A DNA stretch of 53,706 nt from Erysipelotrichaceae bacterium (GTDB lineage: Bacteria > Bacillota_I > Bacilli_A > Erysipelotrichales > Erysipelotrichaceae): contig JAFOLW010000042.1 of NCBI GenBank assembly GCA_017419165.1, positions 1-53,706 of the forward strand, written 5' to 3'. This document shows, piece by piece, positions 8,171 through 17,090 of the stretch. A model generated the notes under the pieces. It saw nothing but the letters and a program-made list of their open reading frames with translations. It had not been told where the DNA came from and ran no database searches. Each line of letters opens with the position of its first letter. The first letter of the stretch is position 1. Both the position numbers and the translations under genes were made by a program.

Positions 8171-9376
8171 TTAGATCAGATTTTTCTCCGTCTCCGCATC
8201 GAAGATGTGGATCAGGGACGGATTGAAACTGAAGGTGAAGTCCTTGCCGATCTCGACCTTCTTCAGATCCAGGTTGGCGGTCGGTATGACGGCGACGATG
8301 TCGTCACCGTTGAGGTTGATATGCAGATGGACTTCGCTGCCCATCATTTCGGATACTTCGATCTTGCCGGTAAAGCCTTCGTCTGCCATCTCGATATGGA
8401 CCGGTCTGACACCGACGACCGTATTGATCGGTTCCTGTTTCTTTTCTTTCAGAGCCTTCTGGTGTACGTCATCGAGCCTGATTTCTTTGTCCTGGATGGT
8501 GATGTAGTAGTCGCCGTCCTTGATGCTCAGCGGAACGTTGTGGAAGAAGTTGATCTGCGGCGTTCCGATAAAGCCGGCAACGAAGACGTTCTCCGGATGG
8601 TTGAATACTTCCTGAGGTGTGCCGACCTGCTGGATGAAGCCGTCCTTCATGACGACGATCCTGTCGCCGAGGGTCATGGCTTCGACCTGGTCGTGGGTAA
8701 CGTAGACGAAGGTCGTATCGATCTTCTGACGCAGACGGATGATCTCGGAACGCATCTGTCCGCGCAGTTTGGCGTCGAGGTTGGATAACGGTTCATCCAT
8801 CAGGATGACCTGAGGCTGACGGACGATGGCACGGCCGATCGCAACACGCTGTCTCTGTCCGCCGGAAAGAGCTTTCGGCAGACGGTCGAGGATCTGGGTG
8901 ATCTCCAGTGTCCTGGCTGCTTCCTTGACCTTTTTGTCGATCTCGTCTTTCGGAAGTTTGGCGAGCTTCAAAGAGAATGCCATGTTTTCATAGACGGTCA
9001 TGTGCGGATAGAGGGAATAGTTCTGGAAGACCATGGCGATATTCCGGTCCCTCGGTGCGATGATGTTGGAAAGTTTGTCGCCGATGTAGAGTTCGCCGTC
9101 GGAGATCTCTTCCAGACCGGCGATCATCCTCAAGGTCGTGGACTTGCCGCAGCCCGACGGACCGACGAGAACGACGAATTCCTTGTCTTTGATCTCCAGA
9201 TTGAAATCCTGAACGGCGACGACGCCTTCGTCGGTGATCTGCAGATTCGGAACGAAGACATCTTCATCGACTGCCGGTGTCTCTTTGCGTTTCTTGGCAG
9301 CTTTCTTGTTCTGCTTCACTTCTTCAGCTGTGATAGGATAGATCTTCTTGATGTTTTTCAGTGTAATACTTGACAT
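8171..9376 (-). CDS. Carbohydrate ABC importer ATPase, MsmX/UgpC type
   Basis: A 401-residue ATPase that powers sugar uptake by docking on permease pairs at the inner membrane face. Walker A is GPSGCGKST, the signature [10 protein letters not shown], Walker [11 protein letters not shown], and the switch His lies in VTHDQ. The C-terminal 130 residues are the MOI-like regulatory/TOBE domain typical of MalK/MsmX. An insert of about 40 residues, rich in Lys then acidic, sits between the first strand ([10 protein letters not shown]) and the strand before Walker A. It stands alone with its own leader, which fits a shared MsmX-type ATPase serving several importers. The permeases at 25340-27233 are candidate partners, in competition with the second ATPase at 30361. 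Confidence 0.92.
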   Translation of the reverse strand: MSSITLKNIKKIYPITAEEVKQNKKAAKKRKETPAVDEDVFVPNLQITDEGVVAVQDFNLEIKDKEFVVLVGPSGCGKSTTLRMIAGLEEISDGELYIGDKLSNIIAPRDRNIAMVFQNYSLYPHMTVYENMAFSLKLAKLPKDEIDKKVKEAARTLEITQILDRLPKALSGGQRQRVAIGRAIVRQPQVILMDEPLSNLDAKLRGQMRSEIIRLRQKIDTTFVYVTHDQVEAMTLGDRIVVMKDGFIQQVGTPQEVFNHPENVFVAGFIGTPQINFFHNVPLSIKDGDYYITIQDKEIRLDDVHQKALKEKKQEPINTVVGVRPVHIEMADEGFTGKIEVSEMMGSEVHLHINLNGDDIVAVIPTANLDLKKVEIGKDFTFSFNPSLIHIFDAETEKNLI

Positions 9377-9388
9377 TGTTTCTGCTCT

Positions 9389-9471
9389 GGTACATCAGCC
9401 TCCGCCTTTGTACCTCATTGAAGACCGACACGAAGGATCTTCAACACTGACGGCACGTCTCCACTGTGCCG
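9389..9471 (-). promoter_or_regulatory. Structured 5' leader of the MsmX-type ATPase gene
   Basis: The minus-strand leader holds three consecutive perfect or near-perfect hairpins: CGGCAC/GTGCCG (9471-9451), TTGAAGATC/GGTCTTCAA (9444-9418, one G-U) and GGTACA/TGTACC (9414-9389). A TATACT-like -10 lies at 9537-9532, which would give an RNA leader of about 150 nt. A strong AAGGAGG sits at about 9497 but has no start codon in range, so it may be part of a fold or a short anti-SD element. I do not recognise a known riboswitch class. A cis-acting RNA is an inference. Confidence 0.45.
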
Positions 9472-9695
9472 GACCGCGAGCGACGGGTTTTCCTCCTTTT
9501 TATTTGCTGTAAATGTGGAGCCAGCATTACAAGTATATTATTTCAGACCGCCGGAGCTTTACGCTTTTAAATATGTAAACATGATTTTTGAAAATAGGAA
9601 ATCAGGATAGAAAATTATAAATGAAGGCATTTATTTTAGTTTTTTCGGCGGGACGGACTTGTTATGCTGAAAATGGAAAACAAGAGGACGAGATC
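9472..9695. other. Remainder of the divergent intergenic region
   Basis: This stretch separates the minus-strand ATPase leader from the plus-strand seven-gene operon. It is AT-rich and holds the presumed ATPase promoter (-10 like TATACT at 9537-9532) and, on the plus strand, the GAGG ribosome site at about 9684-9687. No clear plus-strand promoter hexamers and no small gene were identified. Confidence 0.4.
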
Positions 9696-10556
9696 ATGCA
9701 TGAGATAAAGACGATAAAGGTGAACGGCACGACCCTGGCTTACAGGGAATACGGAAGCGGAAACAAGTATCTGCTTTCGACGCAGAACTTCTTTTTCAAG
9801 GACTCCCATATGGCGTTGTTGGGACAGCCTCCTTATGACTACCACTGTTTTCTGGTGTATATGAGGGGCTACGGGGGATCCGAACATATTTTTGATGACA
9901 CGCGAAGAGACTATGCGAAGGTCTGGGGCGAAGACCTGATGGCGTTCGCCGAGGCCATGGGCATCGGTTCTTTTTATTACACCGGGATCTCCCACGGCAA
10001 CTGGGCACCGTGGTATATCGCATTCCACAGACCGGAACTGATCCGCGCCTATGTCTGCTGCGACGGTATCACCCAGTATCACGAACAGCGCGATCTGCCG
10101 GCTCCTTTAGCCAAGATGAGAGATCATGCGGAAGAGTTCGTCGGCAACGAGGAACAGTTGAGAAAGACCGCCTGGATCGAGACCTGGCCGACCGAAGACC
10201 CGCAGCGGCTGAAAAGAAGGAAGGCCAACTTCGAGGAACACCTCGATATCCTGATGCATCGCAAGAAAGAAGAATTCGCCCTGCCGATGCTGGGCGACAT
10301 GACCGGCTGCAACGCCCGGTCTCAGGAAGAACTGCTGGAACGGCTCCATGAGATCCGTTTCCCGGTCATGATCTGGGAAGGCGGACTCGATCCTCTGGCG
10401 ACACCGGAAGCGGCACTGGAATGTGCCAAAGCCATCCCGGGAGCCGTCTATCTGATGTACCAGCATCTCGGACACGGCGGTGCCGATGAGATGCCGGAAC
10501 TGGCTGCCAGAGACTGTGACCGCTTCTTCAAGGATACGGAAGGAAGGATACTCTAA
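9696..10556 (+). CDS. Alpha/beta hydrolase
   Basis: A 286-residue alpha/beta-hydrolase-fold enzyme and first gene of a seven-gene operon (9696-16614). I chose the ATG at 9696 because GAGG lies 8 nt upstream; the frame is open to 9621, but that extension has no ribosome site and poor hydrolase character. Motifs: nucleophile elbow GISHGN, acid candidate in WEGGLDPLATPE, and His in HLGHGGADE. The early part (YREYGSGNKYLL) resembles the classical hydrolase start. The usual HG oxyanion dipeptide is not evident after the first strand (STQNFFF), so the oxyanion hole may differ. Cytoplasmic; substrate unknown. Its stop abuts the next start codon directly. Confidence 0.82.
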   Translation: MHEIKTIKVNGTTLAYREYGSGNKYLLSTQNFFFKDSHMALLGQPPYDYHCFLVYMRGYGGSEHIFDDTRRDYAKVWGEDLMAFAEAMGIGSFYYTGISHGNWAPWYIAFHRPELIRAYVCCDGITQYHEQRDLPAPLAKMRDHAEEFVGNEEQLRKTAWIETWPTEDPQRLKRRKANFEEHLDILMHRKKEEFALPMLGDMTGCNARSQEELLERLHEIRFPVMIWEGGLDPLATPEAALECAKAIPGAVYLMYQHLGHGGADEMPELAARDCDRFFKDTEGRIL

Positions 10557-12083
10557 ATGAAACTTCGGCTAGCGGATGTTTTCGGTGAAAACATGGTCCT
10601 GCAGAGGGACAAGGAGATCCGGATCTGGGGGACTTCCGCCGGTGACGATATCCTGACCGTTGAATTCAACGGCCTGAAGAGAGAAGTCTCTGCGGAAAAA
10701 GGAAGATGGTCAGCTGTCTTTCCGGCACAGAAGGCCTGCAGGAAAACGAAGCTGAGCGTCAGCTCGTCACGCACGAAAGAGAAGATCATATTCGAAAACG
10801 TTGCGGTCGGCGAAGTCTTCCTGGCGGGCGGTCAGTCGAACATGGAGTTCCTGATGAAATATGACATCGACTTCCAAGAAGCCATGAAGATGAAAGACGA
10901 CGGTCTGCTTCGCTGCTACACGTCCCCGCAGACGGCTTTCAAGGGTTTCCTGGAGATCAACGACAAACCCGAAGCGGGTTTCTGGCGTACCTGGGAAGCG
11001 GAAGAAGACCGGTCCATGTTTACGGCGGTCGGAGCCTACATGGGCATGGTCCTGCGGAAGAAACTGGACGTACCGGTAGGCATCATCAGCTGCAACTGGG
11101 GCGGTACGCCGGCGGCAGCCTGGACGGCGCCGGAGGATCTGAAGAAAGAAAAGGCACTGGAGAAGATCCTGAAATGGCATGAGGACGCCTGTGACAGCAC
11201 TAACTGGCAGAAATACATCACCGCCAGCGAAGTCAAGGTCCCGGACATGAGCCCCGAACAGCTGGAATTCGAAAGAAGGTTCATGATGGGAGAGTTCGGA
11301 AAAGAGTTCTTTGAGAACTTCGATCCTTCTTCCCTGCCGACACCGGATTATGCGCCTTACGGTCCGGGTCCCCGTTCGAACGTGAGGCCTTCCGGACTTT
11401 ATGAAAATATGCTGAAGGAGGTCGCGCCATATGGCATCCGCGCCTTCCTGTGGTATCAGGGAGAAGACGACGATGCCCGGGACTGGGCGGACATCTACGA
11501 CGTTTCGATGATCACGCTGATCAGAAGCTGGAGAAAGCTCTGGAATGAAGATCTGGCGTTTTACCAGATCGAACTGGCGCCGTTTGAAGGCGTCGGGGCG
11601 ACTGCCGCCAAACACTATGACCTGATGCGTCACCAGCAAGCCAGAGCCGCGGAAGCGCTGGAAGGCGTCTACGATATCTGCATCCTGGATGCCGGAGAAC
11701 GCTACAACATCCATCCGCGTCACAAGAAGATCGTCGGGGAGCGGCTGGCGCGGACCGTCATGAAACACAGTTTCGGTGATACGTCTCTGACGGCGGACTG
11801 TCCGAGAATGGTCGAAGCAAAGAGGGATACGGATATCTTCCTTCGCTTTGACAACGCTGCAGAAGGCTTGGCCGTCAAGGGAGATCTTCCGAAGTATCTG
11901 ATCTTACAATGTGACGGCAGACAGCTGCAATACGAGGCACAGATCCGGGAGGATACGCTGATCCTGAAGGGCGATTTCCCGAAAGAGAAGATCACGGTCC
12001 GTTTCTGTGAAAGCAATTATGTCGAAGACCCGTTATACAATTCGGAAGGCGATCCGGCCTTCCCGTTCACATGTGAGGTATAG
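10557..12083 (+). CDS. Sialate O-acetylesterase-like SASA hydrolase
   Basis: A 508-residue SGNH-fold esterase of the sialate O-acetylesterase (SASA/DUF303) group, which removes O-acetyl groups from sugars. The N-terminal part (VFGENMVLQRDKE) is the usual jelly-roll-like domain of these proteins; the catalytic block has GGQSNMEF with the nucleophile Ser, a GGTPAAAW block, WYQGEDD, and the C-terminal IHPRHK stretch that carries the catalytic His. Unlike many relatives it lacks a signal peptide, so it works in the cytoplasm. It begins immediately after the stop of the upstream hydrolase, showing tight coupling, and lies 3 nt ahead of the Nif3-like gene. Acetylated sugar as substrate is a family-based inference. 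Confidence 0.88.
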   Translation: MKLRLADVFGENMVLQRDKEIRIWGTSAGDDILTVEFNGLKREVSAEKGRWSAVFPAQKACRKTKLSVSSSRTKEKIIFENVAVGEVFLAGGQSNMEFLMKYDIDFQEAMKMKDDGLLRCYTSPQTAFKGFLEINDKPEAGFWRTWEAEEDRSMFTAVGAYMGMVLRKKLDVPVGIISCNWGGTPAAAWTAPEDLKKEKALEKILKWHEDACDSTNWQKYITASEVKVPDMSPEQLEFERRFMMGEFGKEFFENFDPSSLPTPDYAPYGPGPRSNVRPSGLYENMLKEVAPYGIRAFLWYQGEDDDARDWADIYDVSMITLIRSWRKLWNEDLAFYQIELAPFEGVGATAAKHYDLMRHQQARAAEALEGVYDICILDAGERYNIHPRHKKIVGERLARTVMKHSFGDTSLTADCPRMVEAKRDTDIFLRFDNAAEGLAVKGDLPKYLILQCDGRQLQYEAQIREDTLILKGDFPKEKITVRFCESNYVEDPLYNSEGDPAFPFTCEV

Positions 12084-12086
12084 AAA

Positions 12087-12956
12087 ATGAAGATCAGAGA
12101 AGTGATCGATAGGATCCTGGATTACCACCCTCATCTGGAGGGCTACAAAGGCTGCGATACGTTCAAGTGCGGCGATCCCGATGCGGAATGCAGCGGCGTG
12201 GTCTGTGCGATGTCGCCGACCATCCACGTCATCCGCAAGGCGATCGAACTGGGTGCCAACCTGATCGTCGTCCACGAACCGACGTTCTATACGTCGGCGG
12301 ACGAAGACGGCTGGTTCGAAGAGTTCGGCAATGCGGTCTATGAAGAAAAGAGAAAACTGCTGGACGATCATGGGATCGCCATCTGGCGCGACCACGATCA
12401 CATGCATGCCAATGACCCTGACTCCATCTTTGCCGGCGTATTGAAATACATGGGCTGGGAAGACAGGGCGCAGATCGATACGGATACCGGACTGTTTGCC
12501 CACTATCTGGTGGAGATCGAAGAGACGAGCGTCGAAGATCTTTGCCGCAAACTGATCGATACGATCGGACTCAACGGAGCCCGCGTCGTCGGCGATCCGC
12601 AAGCCCGTGTTTCAAGGATCGCTCTGGTCGGCCACCTCTTCCCAAACGATTACACAAGAAAAGACGGCAGCAAGGGCGAGTATTCGGTCAAGGTCATCGA
12701 GACACTGGAAAAGAAAGCGGACCTCATCATTCCGGGAGAAGTCATCGACTGGACCGTACTGTCCTACATCCGCGATGCGGTGCAGCTGGGACACGTCAAG
12801 GCGGCCGTCTGCATCGGCCATTACAACTGGGAAGAACTCGGCATGCGCTATATGAAAGACTGGCTGCCGGGCTTATTGAACAATGAAGTCAAGGTCACGT
12901 ATGTGCCGAGCGAAGATATGTACAGTTATGTATTGAAGGAGGAAAAACCATGCTGA
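12087..12956 (+). CDS. Nif3-like dinuclear metal-centre protein
   Basis: A 289-residue protein of the Nif3/YbgI family, which binds two metal ions in a central cavity and has no settled biochemical role. The metal-ligand motifs are visible: ANLIVVHEPTFY near residue 60, RDHDHMH near residue 108, and GHYNWEELGM near residue 250. Typical housekeeping copies sit near rpoD or trmK, while this copy is embedded in a deacylase operon, 3 nt after the SASA gene and overlapping the next gene by 7 nt (ATGCTGA). That context suggests a substrate-specific, possibly hydrolytic, role. Function in this operon is inference. Confidence 0.85.
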   Translation: MKIREVIDRILDYHPHLEGYKGCDTFKCGDPDAECSGVVCAMSPTIHVIRKAIELGANLIVVHEPTFYTSADEDGWFEEFGNAVYEEKRKLLDDHGIAIWRDHDHMHANDPDSIFAGVLKYMGWEDRAQIDTDTGLFAHYLVEIEETSVEDLCRKLIDTIGLNGARVVGDPQARVSRIALVGHLFPNDYTRKDGSKGEYSVKVIETLEKKADLIIPGEVIDWTVLSYIRDAVQLGHVKAAVCIGHYNWEELGMRYMKDWLPGLLNNEVKVTYVPSEDMYSYVLKEEKPC

Positions 12957-14041
12957 TCAAAGAAGCCCTGCCTTTTGCGCAGATCCACGGAAGGACGGTC
13001 TATGACGAAGAGAAAGAAGCCCTTTTCTGCAACTGGACTCTTTCCGGGATCTCGATCGGAGTCAGGGGAAAGACCCTGAAGGTCCGTGTCCTTGCGGATT
13101 CCGACTTCGTGCCGTCTCCTCCGGGCATGCCGGTACCGCCGGCTGACTGGCCGTGCATCGCGCTGGCCGACGGAGATGAGCTGATCTTCCGTCATGAGTG
13201 CCGTGAACAGGATCAGTGGGTGACGCTCTATGAAAGCGAAGAAGAGAGCGAAAAGGTCTTACGCATTTTGAAGCTGTCGGAGAACGCCAGAGGCAAACTG
13301 GGGATCGCCGAGATCGAAACGGACGGCACGTTCTATAAAGTCGAGGAAAGACGTCCGCGGATGGAAGTCGTCGGCGATTCGATCACCTGCGGTTTCGGCA
13401 ACGAAGCTCCGAACAACTCCTTTGAATTCAAGACCTCCGAAGAGAACGGCTGGCTCGCCTACGGTCCGCTGGCCGCCAGGGAGCTGGGTTATGACGTCTC
13501 GATGATCTGCGAGTCGGGCATCGCCGCCGTCGTTCCCGAACATCCGCTGTTCCCGATGCATGCGATGGAAGACATCTACCGCTATACCGACAAGCTTTAT
13601 GACGACAAGTATCACAAGGACAGCGGTCTTTGGGATTTTGAAAAGGAACACAACGACATCGTCGTGCTGAACCTCGGAACCAACGACTGCACGCCGATCC
13701 GTTTCTACCGCGATTTCAGCGAAGTCGCCGACATGGAAAGATGGTTCCATGTCAGATACAAGGAATTCGTGAAACAGGTCCGGGAAGCAAACGGTCCGGA
13801 TACGTTCGTCTGCTGCACGCTGGGATCGATGGACTACTATCTCTATCATCACATCCGCGACGTCGTGAAGGAGATCAGGGAAGAGACGGGAGATCAAAGG
13901 ATCTGCTGCTTTGAATACATTCCGATCAACATGATGACCGAAGGTTACGGCGCGGCCGGACATCCTTCGCTGAAGACGAATGCCCGCATGGGCAGGGAGC
14001 TTGCCGCATATCTGCGCAAATACGTATTGGAGGGGGAATGA
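12950..14041 (+). CDS. SGNH/GDSL esterase, CE2-like
   Basis: A 363-residue two-domain esterase. The N-terminal 120 residues look like the beta-sandwich of carbohydrate esterase family 2, and the C-terminal domain has SGNH blocks: VVGDSITCGFG (nucleophile Ser), NLGTNDC (block III) and AAGHPS (catalytic His). CE2 enzymes remove acetyl groups from sugars such as xylose or glucose units. It lacks a signal peptide, whereas many CE2 members are secreted. The start is preceded by AAGGAGG and overlaps the Nif3 stop. It overlaps the kinase gene by an ATGA-type junction. Confidence 0.86.
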   Translation: MLIKEALPFAQIHGRTVYDEEKEALFCNWTLSGISIGVRGKTLKVRVLADSDFVPSPPGMPVPPADWPCIALADGDELIFRHECREQDQWVTLYESEEESEKVLRILKLSENARGKLGIAEIETDGTFYKVEERRPRMEVVGDSITCGFGNEAPNNSFEFKTSEENGWLAYGPLAARELGYDVSMICESGIAAVVPEHPLFPMHAMEDIYRYTDKLYDDKYHKDSGLWDFEKEHNDIVVLNLGTNDCTPIRFYRDFSEVADMERWFHVRYKEFVKQVREANGPDTFVCCTLGSMDYYLYHHIRDVVKEIREETGDQRICCFEYIPINMMTEGYGAAGHPSLKTNARMGRELAAYLRKYVLEGE

Positions 14042-14940
14042 TGCTGAAGGAAAAACTGGAACAGATCGATCTTTCGCTTTGGCATGCGCCGAAGCTGAAA
14101 GAGAACATACCTCACGGTGACATGCCGGGAGACAAGATCGCGATCGGTGAGGATCATATCAGGAAGGCGGAAAAGATCTTTCCTTTGCTGATCGAAGAGA
14201 TCTGGAAGACCGGAAGCGAAAAAGTCGTCGTGTCCGTGTTCGGCGGTTCCGGTGTCGGCAAGAGCGAGATCGCTTCCTTGCTGACGTATTATCTGCAGGA
14301 AGCGGGGATCGGTGCCTATGTCATGTCCGGCGACAATTATCCCTACCGCATCCCCATGTATAACGATGCCGAACGGCTCTCCGTCTTCCGGGCTGCCGGA
14401 TTGAGAGGCCTGGTGGATGAAGGACTGTACGACGAAAAAGTCAAAGAAACACTGTTTAGGCTGTGGGAGGAGGAGAGCGATCCCGATCCCGCGAAAGTCA
14501 GTGATTATCCGTGGCTGAAGACCTATCAGGAAAAAGGCAGAGCCGCCCTCAAAGGGTATCTGGGAACGCTCCGGGAGCAGAACTATCCGGAAGTCAACGG
14601 GATCATCAGAGACTTCAAGGAAGGAAAAGACTGCATCCTGCTCAAGCGGATGGGCAGAAAGGAAGAGGAGCGCTGGTATGACCCGGTCGATTTCAGCGAT
14701 ACCGGCGTGCTGATCATCGAATGGACCCACGGCGGAAACGAAAATATCGAAGGCATCGATGTTCCGATCCTGCTGAACTCCACACCGGAAGAGACCAGGG
14801 AACACCGCCGCATGCGGGCGCGTGACGGAAAGACCGATTCGGCGTTTACGACCATGGTGCTTTCGATCGAACAGGAGGAACTGGACGACCGGGGCAGATA
14901 TGCGAAGATCAGGATCGCCAAATCGGGCGAACTGATGTAG
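14038..14940 (+). CDS. P-loop kinase (uridine-kinase/APS-kinase-like)
   Basis: A 300-residue P-loop protein. Walker A is GGSGVGKSE near residue 67 and is followed by MSGDNYPYR, the DxxY region that in uridine kinase and phosphoribulokinase contacts the phosphate acceptor. A later arginine-rich segment (REHRRMRARD) looks like a lid. Automated pipelines often call such proteins adenylylsulfate kinase, but nothing around it concerns sulfate. It starts inside the stop of the CE2-like esterase (ATGA) and lies 15 nt before a GH13_18 enzyme, so phosphorylating a sugar or polyol for phosphorolysis is a reasonable guess. Substrate is not determined. Confidence 0.72.
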   Translation: MMLKEKLEQIDLSLWHAPKLKENIPHGDMPGDKIAIGEDHIRKAEKIFPLLIEEIWKTGSEKVVVSVFGGSGVGKSEIASLLTYYLQEAGIGAYVMSGDNYPYRIPMYNDAERLSVFRAAGLRGLVDEGLYDEKVKETLFRLWEEESDPDPAKVSDYPWLKTYQEKGRAALKGYLGTLREQNYPEVNGIIRDFKEGKDCILLKRMGRKEEERWYDPVDFSDTGVLIIEWTHGGNENIEGIDVPILLNSTPEETREHRRMRARDGKTDSAFTTMVLSIEQEELDDRGRYAKIRIAKSGELM

Positions 14941-14955
14941 TTTCAGGAGAAAGAT

Positions 14956-16614
14956 ATGGAAAACAGGAAAATGGGGATCGGTACCCTTCTCAACGCCTAT
15001 CCCGACAGCATCGGCGGACATCTGTCCGACATCGTTTCCCTTCTCAAGAAGGAAGAGTTCAAGGATGTCTTCAGATCTTTTTACATCCTGCCGAGCGTCT
15101 TCAATACCGACCTTGACCGGGGATTCTCCCTGATCAGTTACGACATCAGCGAAAGTCTTGCGGACAAGCAGGACATCGAGGATCTTCATGACCTGAACAT
15201 CGACCTGCTGATGGACTTCATCCTCAATCACATCTCGGTGCTGTCACCGCAGTTTCAGGACATCCTGAGATACGGAGAGGATTCGAAATACCGCGATTTC
15301 TTCATCGACTGGAACCGTTTCTGGAAAGGCTGCGGCGAGATGAACGAAGAAGGATATATCGTTCCGGAACAGAAATATATCGGCAATATGTTTTTCCGCA
15401 AGCCCGGACTGCCGATCCTGATGGTCCGCTTCCCCGACGGAAAGGAAGTCCCGTACTGGAACACCTTCTATCAGGAAGTCATCTACAATCAGCCCGATCC
15501 GCTGGCTCTGGTAAGGGAGCTGGGACTGCAGTACGAGACGGCAAAAGAGATCTGCGGGCTGCTATCCGTACAGCTGAAGGAAAAGAAAGACCTCAGGGAG
15601 CTCGATCTGGGCAGATGGAACGGATACAAAGATAAAGTGGCCGCCTATCTCAACGCGCATCGCAGCTATCTTGGCCAGATGGATCTCAACATCAAATCTC
15701 CGTTAGTCTGGGACTATTACCGCGAGACTTTGAAGAAACTGTCCGACTACGGCGTCGCCATCGTCAGGCTCGATGCCTTCGCCTATGCACCGAAGGAACC
15801 GGGCGAGAGGAACTTCCTCAATGATCCGGGCACCTGGGATCTGCTGGAAAAGATCAACGGGATCGCGAAGGAATACGGTCTGACACTGCTTCCGGAGATC
15901 CATGCGAGCTACGGTGAGAAGACCTACAGGCTGCTGGCCGACAAGGGATACATGGTCTACGACTTCTTCCTGCCGGGACTGCTGATCGACGCGTTCATCC
16001 GCAAGAACGGCATGTATCTCAAGAAATGGGCGGACGAGGTCATCGAAAACAAGATCCTGACCGTGAACATGCTGGGATGCCACGACGGGATCCCTCTGCT
16101 CGATCTCAAGGGACTGCTTCCGGAAGAGGATATCCAGAAGATGATCGACACGGTCGTCGACAGAGGCGGTTACGTCAAGGATCTGCACGGAGCCAAGAAC
16201 GTCTACTATCAGGTCAACGCCACCTACTACAGCGCCCTGGGCGAAAGCGATCGAAGAATGCTGATGGCCAGAGCGATACAGCTGTTCATGCCGGGCAAAC
16301 CGCAGATCTGGTATCTCGATCTCTTTGCCGGAAGAAACGACTATGAAGCCATGAGAAGAGCGGGCGTGGGCGGTCATAAGGAGATCAACCGCAGCAACCT
16401 CTCTCTGCAGCAGGCCGAAGAGCTGTTAAAGAGCGACGTGGTGAGTAAGCAGCTCGAGCTGCTCAGATACCGCAACACCTGTCCGGTCTTCACCGAAGAT
16501 GCCGATATCAGCGTCGGATGTAACGGGACGAAGATGGAGATCGAATGGAAGAATGCCAGCGGCCGCGCGAAACTGTCTGTCGATTTCGAAGCCGAGACCT
16601 ACACCATCGAATAA
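14956..16614 (+). CDS. GH13_18 glycoside phosphorylase (sucrose-phosphorylase family)
   Basis: A 552-residue (beta/alpha)8 enzyme of GH13 subfamily 18, whose members phosphorolyse sucrose, sucrose 6'-phosphate, glucosylglycerate or glucosylglycerol to release alpha-glucose 1-phosphate. The catalytic residues are visible: nucleophile Asp273 in VRLDAFAY, acid/base Glu314 in LLPEIHASYG, and the transition-state stabiliser Asp377 in GCHDGIP. N-terminal PDSIGG and DFILNH are also typical. The length is closer to glucosylglycerate phosphorylases (about 550) than to sucrose phosphorylase (about 500). It is the only glycoside-cleaving gene in the deacylase island and closes the operon, ahead of a strong terminator. 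Confidence 0.88.
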   Translation: MENRKMGIGTLLNAYPDSIGGHLSDIVSLLKKEEFKDVFRSFYILPSVFNTDLDRGFSLISYDISESLADKQDIEDLHDLNIDLLMDFILNHISVLSPQFQDILRYGEDSKYRDFFIDWNRFWKGCGEMNEEGYIVPEQKYIGNMFFRKPGLPILMVRFPDGKEVPYWNTFYQEVIYNQPDPLALVRELGLQYETAKEICGLLSVQLKEKKDLRELDLGRWNGYKDKVAAYLNAHRSYLGQMDLNIKSPLVWDYYRETLKKLSDYGVAIVRLDAFAYAPKEPGERNFLNDPGTWDLLEKINGIAKEYGLTLLPEIHASYGEKTYRLLADKGYMVYDFFLPGLLIDAFIRKNGMYLKKWADEVIENKILTVNMLGCHDGIPLLDLKGLLPEEDIQKMIDTVVDRGGYVKDLHGAKNVYYQVNATYYSALGESDRRMLMARAIQLFMPGKPQIWYLDLFAGRNDYEAMRRAGVGGHKEINRSNLSLQQAEELLKSDVVSKQLELLRYRNTCPVFTEDADISVGCNGTKMEIEWKNASGRAKLSVDFEAETYTIE

Positions 16615-16632
16615 AAAAAACAGAAGCATGAA

Positions 16633-16660
16633 AAAAGCCCGGTGACAGACCGGGCTTTTC
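16633..16660. terminator. Bidirectional terminator between convergent operons
   Basis: AAAAGCCCGG and CCGGGCTTTT pair across TGACAGA. A runs on the left and T on the right allow it to end both the 9696-16614 operon and the minus-strand operon ending at 16668. Confidence 0.87.
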
Positions 16661-16667
16661 AATATAC

Positions 16668-17090
16668 CTAATACTGATCGATCTGATAGAAGCGGATCCA
16701 GAGGCCGTCTTTTTCGACGGTCCCGGTCCCGATGAAGCGGTTGCTGTGAAGCAAAGGCGCAAGCAGCTTCGAATCGGTCAGGAAGGTCGGTACGGTCTTG
16801 AACTGCAGCGAAGGTTCATCGGCCATGATGCCGTTGTTTTCGATGTAGATGTGACAATCCTGCCCCGCTTCGTCTTTTCCGCTCAGGACATACCTTGCGG
16901 AAAGATGGCGCATGCCGGTGGGATCGACTCTTTGCGTATCGACGCCCCAGGGTTCGACGATGCCTTTGAAGAGCTTGCAGTCGACGGTCCCGGAGAACGG
17001 GATCATCGACACCTCGCCAAGCTCCGTCTGCATCTTTAAACCCCTTTCGGCGATGTCGACATGGATCTCGAGCAGCGCTTCCTTATTCAT
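16668..17090 (-). CDS. DUF3237 domain protein
   Basis: A 140-residue protein matching the DUF3237 pattern: a beta-rich lipocalin-like fold with LSARYVLSGKDEAG, a central HIYIENNGI, and a late TVPTFL segment followed by a Gly-Thr-Gly turn. DUF3237 proteins have no established activity; several occur near esterases or aromatic-acid genes. It overlaps the upstream carboxylesterase gene by 8 nt, so it is translated with it. A role in binding or isomerising the acyl product is only a guess. Confidence 0.78.
   Translation of the reverse strand: MNKEALLEIHVDIAERGLKMQTELGEVSMIPFSGTVDCKLFKGIVEPWGVDTQRVDPTGMRHLSARYVLSGKDEAGQDCHIYIENNGIMADEPSLQFKTVPTFLTDSKLLAPLLHSNRFIGTGTVEKDGLWIRFYQIDQY

Noticed and set aside
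14038..14940. Adenylylsulfate kinase of sulfate assimilation
   Set aside because: The P-loop alone would suggest this name, but no sulfate genes are nearby and the protein is about 100 residues longer than APS kinases.
13945..15231. A 428-codon minus-strand frame across the kinase and phosphorylase genes
   Set aside because: It crosses three strong plus-strand gene boundaries with ribosome sites and has no recognisable domain. Other long antisense frames at 5807-6943, 10767-11768 and 21734-23035 were dropped for the same reason.
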